Assembly (NCBI GenBank): GCA_019348265.1
Contig: JAHWJV010000033.1
Coordinates: 1-14,808, forward strand
Direction of reading: 5' to 3'
Source: Gemmatimonadota bacterium
GTDB taxonomy: Bacteria; Gemmatimonadota; Gemmatimonadetes; Longimicrobiales; Longimicrobiaceae
Length of the DNA: 14,808 bases
A program made the position numbers and the translations under genes. The notes below the pieces were generated by a model. That model was given only the letters and a program-made list of their open reading frames with translations, ran no database searches and was not told the DNA's origin. Below, one piece after another: positions 5,941-12,139 of this stretch (positions within the stretch are counted from its first letter, which is position 1; the number at the start of each line of letters is the position of its first letter).

Positions 5941-7257
5941 CTCTCCGATCAGCGCCACCACCACGTCATTGACGTTCGTCCCGGTGGGTCCGGTCATGAG
6001 GAGGGCCCCTGCGGCATCGAGGAAGGCGTATGCATCGTTGTCGGTGAGGGCGCCGAGCGGGTCGAAGCCGGCGGAGCGGCCGACGCGGGCCGTGTCGCCG
6101 TCGACCAGGCCACCAGCGGCGTCGGTGGGGCCGTCGATGCCGTCGGTGCCGAAGCTGGCCAGCGCGACAGCGGGCTCGCCCTCCAGGACCAGCGCGGCGG
6201 CGAGCGCTAGCTCCTGGTTGCGCCCGCCCTTCCCCTGACCCGTTACGGTGACGGTCGTCTCGCCGCCCCAGAGCAGCGCGACGGGGCCGGCCCCGTCGTC
6301 ACGCCGTTGCAGGGCGGCTCGGGCGAGCTGCGCTCCCACCTTTCGGGCTTCGCCTTCCAGCGTCTCCGAGAGCACCTCCACGCGGTAGCCGAGCCGTTCG
6401 GCCGCCTTACCGGCCCCGGCCAGCGCCTCGCTGACGGAGGCGAGCAGGTGGAACCCGGCGAGGTTGTCGAGCTCTCCGGGTTTCGCCGTCTCGTCGATCT
6501 CGCCCGCGGCGCCGCGCAGCAGGTGTCTGGTCACCGACTGCGGGGCCGCGACGCGGCGGAGGCGCAGGATCTCGAGGGCGCTGGCGTAGGTGGTCGGGTC
6601 CGGGAGGGTGGGCCCGGAGCCGATCACGTCGGGCGGCGCCCCGATGACGTCGGAGATGGCGAGCGTGAGGATCCGTGCGGGGGCGGCGGCGCGAGCGAGC
6701 TGGCCGCCGGCGATCCGGGACAGGTGCTTGCGCACGGTGTTGAGCTCGGAGATGGGAGCTCCGGCGCGCAGCAGCTCGCGCGTGAGGACGCGCAGGTCCG
6801 CGAGTGGAACGCTGTCCGGAGGGGCCGACCAGAGCGCCGAAGCGCCGCCCGAGAGAAGGCACAGGATTAGGTCGTTCGGGGCCGCGCGGTTCGCCGCGCG
6901 GAGCGCCTCACCGGCCGCCGCGAGGCCGTGCGCGTCGGGGATCGGATGCCCCGCCTCCCACACCTCGAGCCCGTCGAGCGACTGCGCGCTGCCGGCCGGG
7001 GCGGCGATCGCCCCGCCTCGCACCCGCGCCCCGAGCACGCCGAGCGCGGCTTCGGCCATGCGCCTGGAGGCCTTCCCGGCGCCCACGATCCACACGGCGT
7101 GGAGGGCCGACAGATCCACCGCGGCAACGCCCCGCACGGTCAGCGAATCGCCCTCCAGCCGCACGGAACGGGATACGACCGCGAGCGGATCCACCGCGGC
7201 CACGGCCGCGTCGAGGATCGCGCGGATATCTTCGCGAAAGGGACTCGGCTCCGCCAC
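5932..7257 (-). CDS. Glycerate 2-kinase (GckA/MOFRL family)
   Basis: A 441-residue protein of the type-II glycerate kinase family, which phosphorylates D-glycerate to 2-phosphoglycerate with ATP. Older annotations often call it hydroxypyruvate reductase TtuD. The DUF4147-type N-terminal domain shows GAGKAS near residue 60, LLSGGASAL near 135 and SDVIGAPPDVIGSGPT near 205. The C-terminal MOFRL domain shows WGGETTVTVTG followed by GGRNQELAL, then TDGIDGPTDAAGG and TGPTGTNVNDV near the end. Length is full for the family. GTG start at 7257, only five bases after the upstream stop, so translation probably re-initiates from the DUF3810 gene. With the reductase gene at 8338-9279 it completes a glyoxylate/hydroxypyruvate-to-glycolysis route. 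Confidence 0.93.
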   Translation of the reverse strand: MAEPSPFREDIRAILDAAVAAVDPLAVVSRSVRLEGDSLTVRGVAAVDLSALHAVWIVGAGKASRRMAEAALGVLGARVRGGAIAAPAGSAQSLDGLEVWEAGHPIPDAHGLAAAGEALRAANRAAPNDLILCLLSGGASALWSAPPDSVPLADLRVLTRELLRAGAPISELNTVRKHLSRIAGGQLARAAAPARILTLAISDVIGAPPDVIGSGPTLPDPTTYASALEILRLRRVAAPQSVTRHLLRGAAGEIDETAKPGELDNLAGFHLLASVSEALAGAGKAAERLGYRVEVLSETLEGEARKVGAQLARAALQRRDDGAGPVALLWGGETTVTVTGQGKGGRNQELALAAALVLEGEPAVALASFGTDGIDGPTDAAGGLVDGDTARVGRSAGFDPLGALTDNDAYAFLDAAGALLMTGPTGTNVNDVVVALIGEKR

Positions 7258-7262
7258 CTCGG

Positions 7263-8189
7263 TTACGGTGCGCCGGCGGGGACCGGCCGGCCCTCCTCGT
7301 ACGTGTAGAGGAAGTTGGTGAAACCCAGATCGTAATCGGAGATCCCGTTCTGCCCGGTGAGCCGCATGCGCTCGTCGTAGAGCGCGCGCATAGCGGCGGA
7401 GATCGGACCGGAGATGGGGCCCCGGCCCGGGCGCAGCTTCAGGAACTCGTCCGCGAGCTCGGGGCGCAGACCCGCCCAGTCGATGAGGTGCCGGAAGCGG
7501 TCGTCGTCCTCATCCGCGAGAACGCGGATGTCACGATGCAGTCGCTCGCAGAGGGCGGCCTGCATGAGCACCGGGTCCCCGGAGCCGACCAGTGACAGGT
7601 ATGCGAGCACCTGCGCTTCCAGCTCCTTGTAGTAACCTTTCCGATGGCAGAGCTCGTGCGCTATCACGTGCGGCTCGAAGACGCCCGTGTCCTTGAAGAT
7701 GGCGATGTCTCCAGAGAGTACGTCGCATGCTCCCAGCGCGAACGGGAAGATCACCTGGGCCAGGCCGTAGCTCCGGAGCTGGGTGCTCGTTACCACGCGC
7801 TGCCCCGTCAGCGAGGCGATGAAGTCGGTCAGGCAACGATCGACCTCCTCCGCCAGCTGCTCGCGCGGGATGCGGTCCGCGGTGTAGCCGTCATTGACGC
7901 GCTCGGCGAGGAGGCGAACCTCGGCCTCGCGGCCAGCCCTCGGCATCTCGCGCAAGTGGTGCACGTCTGCGCCGAACACCTCCAGGAAGTCGATCTTGCG
8001 AACTCCCTGCCGCGCGACCCAGTCCTGCAGCGCGCTCGCGGCATATACTCCCAGCGCCGCTGCCTGAACCACCCGCCCCGGCAGCGTAGCACCGAGGAGC
8101 ACACGCGACAGAAGCGGGGCCGCCACGATCACGTCCGTCAGGGCAATCGGCGAATAGGTGGCGTCGTTCGGGATGCGAGCTTCTTCCAT
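7263..8189 (-). CDS. DUF3810-like putative zinc metallopeptidase
   Basis: A 308-residue protein with a zinc-peptidase core: HELCH at 178-182 (the HExxH motif, Glu179 as base) within IAHELCHRKGYYKELEAQ. The downstream Glu191 is a likely third metal ligand. This matches the HE-x-x-H-...-G-x-x-x-E-x-EA pattern of DUF3810 proteins, a family predicted to be membrane-associated peptidases. Residues about 17-55 are moderately hydrophobic (LTDVIVAAPLLSRVLL and AALGVYAASALQ), so one or two membrane helices or an amphipathic region are possible; typical DUF3810 proteins have clearer N-terminal helices. Substrate unknown. ATG 8189 has a well-placed GGAG. It lies between the reductase and the glycerate kinase genes, with no obvious mechanistic link. 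Confidence 0.75.
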   Translation of the reverse strand: MEEARIPNDATYSPIALTDVIVAAPLLSRVLLGATLPGRVVQAAALGVYAASALQDWVARQGVRKIDFLEVFGADVHHLREMPRAGREAEVRLLAERVNDGYTADRIPREQLAEEVDRCLTDFIASLTGQRVVTSTQLRSYGLAQVIFPFALGACDVLSGDIAIFKDTGVFEPHVIAHELCHRKGYYKELEAQVLAYLSLVGSGDPVLMQAALCERLHRDIRVLADEDDDRFRHLIDWAGLRPELADEFLKLRPGRGPISGPISAAMRALYDERMRLTGQNGISDYDLGFTNFLYTYEEGRPVPAGAP

Positions 8190-8218
8190 CGGTACTCCAC
8201 TCTGGGTGACTGATACTG

Positions 8219-8333
8219 AGCTATCAGCTATCAGCTATCAGCTATCAGCTATCAATCGAACGACCACAGCTGCCGAGGTGCCAGTTGAACGACACGTTCC
8301 GGACTGATAGCTGATAGCTGATAGCTGATAGCT
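8219..8333. repeat. Inverted heptamer array, unit AGCTATC
   Basis: Five perfect tandem AGCTATC units (8219-8253) face four perfect inverted GATAGCT units (8306-8333) across about 52 unique bases. The arms can pair over about 30 bp with no mismatch, and could slip in steps of 7. The element fills the gap between the reductase stop (8338) and the DUF3810 start (8189), so it would form a long hairpin in an operon transcript. It could act as a terminator, a processing site or a 3' stabiliser of the reductase mRNA. Confidence 0.95.
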
Positions 8334-8337
8334 AGAA

Positions 8338-9279
8338 TCACACCGGCGTCAGCGGGGGGCGCCCCGTCAGCATCGCGTGAACGTTCCGCGCGGCGAGGCG
8401 GGCCATGGCCTCTCGGGTCCGGGGGGTGGCCGAAGCGATGTGGGGGAGGAGGACGACGGTCTGGAGGTCGAGGAGGGCGGGCTCGACGGCCGGCTCTCGT
8501 TCGTAGACATCCAGCCCCGCACCTGCGAGATGACCGTCGGCGAGCACTCGGGCGAGAGCGGCCTCGTCCACGAGGGGGCCGCGGGCGGTGTTTATCAGGT
8601 AGCTGCCGCGCCGCATTCTGCGCAGCGCGCTCTCGTCGAGAACGTGCCGGGTCTGCGGCGTGGAGGGCGCGTGCAGCGACAGAATGTCGCTCGTGGTCAG
8701 GAGCGTGTCCCAGTCGACCCAGGTCACCCCCAGCTCGGCCTCGGTCTGGGCGGGCAGCCGGCTTCGGCTGTGGTACTGGACGCGCATCCCGAACGGGCGC
8801 GCGCGCCGCGCGACGGCCTGCCCGATGCGGCCGAGCCCGAAGATCCCGAGCGTGGCGCCGCCAACGTCGCCGCCGAGATAGTCCCAGAAGCGCCAGCCGT
8901 GGAACTCCCCGGCTCGCAGCGAGCGCTCGGCCTGCGGCAGCTTGCGAACGGTGGCGAGCAGGAGCGCCAGCGCCAGGTCGGCGGACGCGTCGGTGAGCAC
9001 GTCCGGCGTGTTCGTCACCACGACCCCGCGCTCCCGGCACGCGGCGACGTCCACGTTGTCGTATCCCACCACGGCGTTGGCCACGATCCTCAGCTTCGGC
9101 GCGCGGGCGAGCAGGTCGGCGTCCACGCGGACGGTCAGCAGCGCGATCAACGCTTCCGCCCGGTCGAGGCGCGATTCCCAACCCTCCGGCCCTTCGACCG
9201 TGCCGACCTCCTGGAGGAGCGACAACGCGGACTCGGGCAGTTCGAGCGTCGTGACGGTGAGGGCCATCGGCAGCTTCAT
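8338..9279 (-). CDS. D-2-hydroxyacid dehydrogenase, glyoxylate/hydroxypyruvate reductase type
   Basis: A 313-residue protein with the full D-2-hydroxyacid dehydrogenase layout. The Rossmann motif is GLGRIG (148-153); catalytic Arg233 lies in NTARGPLVDE, Glu262 in DVYEREP and the acid-base His280 in LLPHIASAT. After the second Rossmann strand the sequence reads YHSRSR (169-174), with Ser/Arg where NAD-specific enzymes have Asp; as in GRHPR-type reductases this suggests preference for NADPH. The substrate-loop motif VGYDNVDV agrees with glyoxylate reductases. Reaction: glyoxylate or hydroxypyruvate to glycolate or D-glycerate. The glycerate kinase two genes downstream can take the product on to 2-phosphoglycerate. 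ATG at 9279; ATG at 9267 is an alternative. Divergent from the stressosome operon across 198 bases. Confidence 0.92.
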   Translation of the reverse strand: MKLPMALTVTTLELPESALSLLQEVGTVEGPEGWESRLDRAEALIALLTVRVDADLLARAPKLRIVANAVVGYDNVDVAACRERGVVVTNTPDVLTDASADLALALLLATVRKLPQAERSLRAGEFHGWRFWDYLGGDVGGATLGIFGLGRIGQAVARRARPFGMRVQYHSRSRLPAQTEAELGVTWVDWDTLLTTSDILSLHAPSTPQTRHVLDESALRRMRRGSYLINTARGPLVDEAALARVLADGHLAGAGLDVYEREPAVEPALLDLQTVVLLPHIASATPRTREAMARLAARNVHAMLTGRPPLTPV

Positions 9280-9477
9280 GCGTCCGGTTCAGGGGGTGCG
9301 CCGGAGCGCTGCAGGGGCAGATTCGACGCGAAGCTGCCGGTTCGGAGAAGGGGGCGCAAGGGGGCCGCCGGCACGGTATTTGTGGAACCGCCGCCCGCCA
9401 GGCAACATTCCAGATCGCCCATTCTCGCGCCGCCCGATCCATGCTGCGCCAGCGCCACCTATTGAGGAGACCCGCCG

Positions 9478-10341
9478 ATGGCCTCGCCTGACTCCAGCAT
9501 CCTCCCCGCCGTGGTCCGGGATCACCAGCGGGAGATCCTCCAGCAGTGGATCGCGGAACAGAGCTCCGGCTCCAACGCGCGCTCCGATCTTCTCTCGGAC
9601 GCCGAGCTTCGGCAGCAATCGAGCGAGTTCCTCCAGCTGTTCCGCGAAGCCGTTCAGGCCGGGAACCTCGGCAACGTCATGGGTACGGAATGGCAGGGTG
9701 TGCGGGAGCTGCTCGCCACCGTCTCGAAGGCCAATGCGATCCGCGGGTTCACACCCATCGATACCGCCACCTTCGTCCTCTCGCTCAAGCGCCCGCTCTT
9801 CCAGCAGCTGACCACGGATGCGGGCAGCGACGCGGATCTCCTCGCGCGCGAGACCTGGACCGTCACCACCGTGCTCGACAGCCTCGCCCTGTTCACGACC
9901 GAGGTCTTCCAGCGGAGCCGCGAGGAAGTCATCAGCCGACAGCAGCAGGAGCTGATGGAGCTCTCCACTCCCGTGGTGAAGCTGTGGGACGGAATCCTCG
10001 CGGTGCCGCTCATCGGGACGCTCGACAGCGCCCGCACGCAGGTGGTGATGGAGAGCCTGCTCCAGCGGATCGTGGACACGGAGGCCGGAATCGCGATCAT
10101 CGACATTGCCGGCGTTCCGACCGTCGATACGCTCGTCGCCCAACATCTGATCAAGACGGTCGCGGCGGCGCGCCTGATGGGCGCGGAGTGCATCATCAGC
10201 GGCATCCGCCCGCAGATCGCGCAGACGATCGTGCACCTGGGGGTCGAGCTGGTGGGCGCGGTCACCAAGGCGACGCTGGCCGACGCCATCCTGTACGCGC
10301 TGCGGCAGTCGGGTTGGTCGGTGTCCCGCGGGCGGTCGTAG
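9478..10341 (+). CDS. rsbR: RsbR-type stressosome sensor protein (N-terminal sensor plus STAS)
   Basis: A 287-residue protein and first gene of the stressosome operon. Residues about 8-150 are an all-helical N-terminal domain like the RsbRD N-terminal family (DHQREILQQWIAEQ, VFQRSREEV), the turret that is thought to sense the signal. Residues about 163-280 are a STAS domain, very close to RsbR: ILAVPLIGTLDSAR, IDIAGVPTVDT, GIRPQIAQTIVHLG. Thr218 in VDT aligns with the Ser phosphorylated in RsbS and with RsbR Thr171; Thr250 in AQT is the probable second RsbT site. In known systems RsbR and RsbS form a large cytoplasmic shell that holds RsbT until stress. GAGGAG (9464-9469) sets the ATG at 9478. 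No classical haem- or flavin-binding motif is evident, so the stimulus is unknown. Confidence 0.9.
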   Translation: MASPDSSILPAVVRDHQREILQQWIAEQSSGSNARSDLLSDAELRQQSSEFLQLFREAVQAGNLGNVMGTEWQGVRELLATVSKANAIRGFTPIDTATFVLSLKRPLFQQLTTDAGSDADLLARETWTVTTVLDSLALFTTEVFQRSREEVISRQQQELMELSTPVVKLWDGILAVPLIGTLDSARTQVVMESLLQRIVDTEAGIAIIDIAGVPTVDTLVAQHLIKTVAAARLMGAECIISGIRPQIAQTIVHLGVELVGAVTKATLADAILYALRQSGWSVSRGRS

Positions 10342-10345
10342 TACG

Positions 10346-10744
10346 ATGGACCGGATCCCGATCCTGAAGATGGGGCCGTTCCTCCTGGTCACGATCCAGG
10401 TGGACATGCACGACCGTCTCGCCCTGTCGCTGCAGGACGACCTGGCGGAGCGGATCGCGTCCACGGAGGCACGGGGCGTGCTCATCGACATCTCCTCTCT
10501 CGAGATCGTCGACTCCTTCATCGGCCGGGTGCTCGCCAACATCGCGGCGGTCTCGCGCGTGCTGGACGCGCAGACGGTCGTGGTCGGGATGCAGCCCGCC
10601 GTGGCGATCACGCTGGTCGAGCTCGGGCTCTCGCTGCCAGGGGTGCGGACGGCGTTGAATGTCGAGCGAGGGATGGAGCTGCTGCGAGCGGCCCTCGAGT
10701 CAGAGACCCTCGGAAGCGACGGAGATGCCTCCACGGCGTTCTGA
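10346..10744 (+). CDS. rsbS: RsbS-type STAS scaffold protein of the stressosome
   Basis: A 132-residue single STAS domain, very similar to Bacillus RsbS from its start (RIPILKMGPFLLVTIQ) on. The phosphorylation site is Ser57 in LEIVDSFIGRVL, equivalent to Bacillus Ser59, followed by the conserved VVVGMQPAVAITLVELG. Phosphorylation by RsbT releases that kinase from the complex. The C-terminus carries about 12 extra polar residues after the domain, in the stretch overlapping rsbT. It starts four bases after the rsbR stop with no clear ribosome site, so it is probably translated by re-initiation, which would keep RsbR and RsbS in ratio. Confidence 0.95.
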   Translation: MDRIPILKMGPFLLVTIQVDMHDRLALSLQDDLAERIASTEARGVLIDISSLEIVDSFIGRVLANIAAVSRVLDAQTVVVGMQPAVAITLVELGLSLPGVRTALNVERGMELLRAALESETLGSDGDASTAF

Positions 10745-11129
10745 GTCACGGCCGATCCGGTCGGAGTCCGACGTGGTCTCGGTCCGGCAGGCGGTGCGCG
10801 CCTGGGCGGTCGAGATGAAGTTCAGCCTGGTGGACCAGACCAAGCTGGTCACCGCGGCGAGCGAGCTGGCGCGCAACACCCTGATCCACGGCGGCGGGGG
10901 AAGCGCGCGGCTGGAAGCGCTGGAGGACGGCGGCCGCCAGGGGATCCGGCTGATCTTCGAGGACCAGGGCCCCGGGATCGAGGACGTGAAGCTGGCGCTC
11001 ACGGACGGATATACCACGGGGCACGGGCTCGGGCTCGGGCTGAGTGGATCCCGGCGACTGGTGAACGAGTTCGAGATCACCACCAGCCCCGGCGAAGGAA
11101 CTCGAGTGGCAGTCACGAAATGGAAGTGA
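10725..11129 (+). CDS. rsbT: RsbT serine/threonine kinase of the stressosome
   Basis: A 134-residue GHKL-fold kinase, the same size as Bacillus RsbT. The N-box is ELARNTLIHGGG (Asn51), the G1 box EDQGPGI (Asp80), and the G2 box GHGLGLGLSGSRRL (99-112). It phosphorylates RsbS and RsbR and, when released, switches on a downstream partner (RsbU in Bacillus). The ATG at 10725 is supported by GGAAG (10712-10716) and lies inside rsbS, a 20-base overlap. The reading frame ends by overlapping the next gene by 10 bases. It has the shortest form of the RsbT-like domain that opens three consecutive genes here. Confidence 0.94.
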   Translation: MPPRRSESRPIRSESDVVSVRQAVRAWAVEMKFSLVDQTKLVTAASELARNTLIHGGGGSARLEALEDGGRQGIRLIFEDQGPGIEDVKLALTDGYTTGHGLGLGLSGSRRLVNEFEITTSPGEGTRVAVTKWK

Positions 11130-12139
11130 GAACCGTGCTTCGCCTCCCGGTGGAGGAGGTGAGCCAGGTCGGTGAGGCGAGGCGCCAGGTGGCGCGCTGG
11201 ACCGAGATGCTCGGGTTCGACGAGACGTGCGCGGGGAAGGTGGCGATCATCGTCACCGAAGCGGCGGGCAACCTGGCGAAGCACACCACCACGGGCGGCG
11301 AGCTGCTCGTCCGCGTGGTGGTTCGCGGGGATCTGGCGGGCATCGAGGTGCTGGCGCTGGATCGGGGGCCCGGCATCCGCGACATCGCCCGCGCCCTGAG
11401 CGACGGTTACTCGACGGCGGGCAGCCCGGGAACGGGCCTCGGTGCGATCTCGCGGCTGGCCGACGAATTCGCCATCCACAGCGGCCCTGGCCTGGGGACC
11501 GGGATCCTGGCGCGGCTCTGGACCGGCGCGCGTCCCGACCATCCACCCCGCTCGCTGGAAGCCGGCGTCACCAGTGTCCCGAAACCGGGCGAGGAGGCGT
11601 GCGGCGACAGCTGGGCCGTGGACTTTCGCCCGGGGCACGGCACCGTCACCGTGGTCGACGGTCTCGGCCACGGGCCGGAGGCCGCGGAGGCGGCGCGGGC
11701 GGCGATCAACGTGTTCCAGGAGAATGTGCGCGCGACTCCCGCCGAGATCGTGGAGCGGATGCACGAGGCGATGCGCAGCACTCGCGGAGCCGCCGTCGCG
11801 ATCGCCGGGATCGACGTGGAGGCGGGCTCCGTCAGGTATGCCGGGATCGGCAACATCTCGGGCGTGATCATCGCCGGCCGGGAGGCGCGCAGCCTCGTCT
11901 CGCACCCCGGAACGGTTGGGCACCAGATGCGGAAGGTGCAGGAATTCACCTACCCCTGGGCAGGGGATTCGCTCCTCGTGATGCACAGCGATGGCGTGAC
12001 GCAGCGCTGGGACGTCGCCCGGTATCCCGGGCTGGCGGCGCGCGATCCGGCACTGATCGCGGGGGTGCTCTACCGCGACTTCACCCGTGGCCGAGACGAC
12101 TCCACCGTGCTCGTCACTCGCAACGTCCCGGTGACGTGA
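11120..12139 (+). CDS. RsbT-like ATPase domain fused to RsbX/SpoIIE-type PP2C phosphatase
   Basis: A 339-residue two-domain protein. Residues about 1-135 are a GHKL domain like RsbT: Asn51 in TEAAGNLAKHT, DRGPGI (81-86), GTGLGAISRLADEF (104-117). Residues about 145-335 are a PP2C/SpoIIE-type phosphatase with its metal-binding Asp residues: CGD (161-163), VVDGLGHG (178-185), HSDGV (289-293), RDDST (325-329). This matches RsbX, the feedback phosphatase that resets RsbS and RsbR. Fusion to a second RsbT-like module suggests docking on the stressosome through the same surface, or an added kinase or nucleotide-sensing activity. It overlaps rsbT by 10 bases and the next gene by 4 (GTGA). Whether the GHKL part is an active kinase cannot be told. 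Confidence 0.9.
   Translation: MEVRTVLRLPVEEVSQVGEARRQVARWTEMLGFDETCAGKVAIIVTEAAGNLAKHTTTGGELLVRVVVRGDLAGIEVLALDRGPGIRDIARALSDGYSTAGSPGTGLGAISRLADEFAIHSGPGLGTGILARLWTGARPDHPPRSLEAGVTSVPKPGEEACGDSWAVDFRPGHGTVTVVDGLGHGPEAAEAARAAINVFQENVRATPAEIVERMHEAMRSTRGAAVAIAGIDVEAGSVRYAGIGNISGVIIAGREARSLVSHPGTVGHQMRKVQEFTYPWAGDSLLVMHSDGVTQRWDVARYPGLAARDPALIAGVLYRDFTRGRDDSTVLVTRNVPVT

Noticed and set aside
8219..8333. Repeat array as a possible CRISPR
   Set aside because: Units are 7 bases with no spacers and face an inverted copy. No cas gene is nearby.
8252..9465. Long overlapping frames on both strands over the hydroxyacid dehydrogenase
   Set aside because: All are Arg/Gly/Pro-rich with no motif, while the dehydrogenase frame carries every catalytic residue. 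One of them also runs through the heptamer repeat.
9280..9477. Promoters in the gap between the dehydrogenase and rsbR
   Set aside because: I looked for -10/-35 boxes and a sigma-B-like GTTT/GGGTAT pair on both strands and found none convincing. Only the rsbR ribosome site (9464-9469) is clear.
9289..10749. A 486-codon minus-strand frame opposite rsbR and rsbS
   Set aside because: It mirrors two well-recognised STAS genes and has no resemblance to known protein families. It is a by-product of high GC content.
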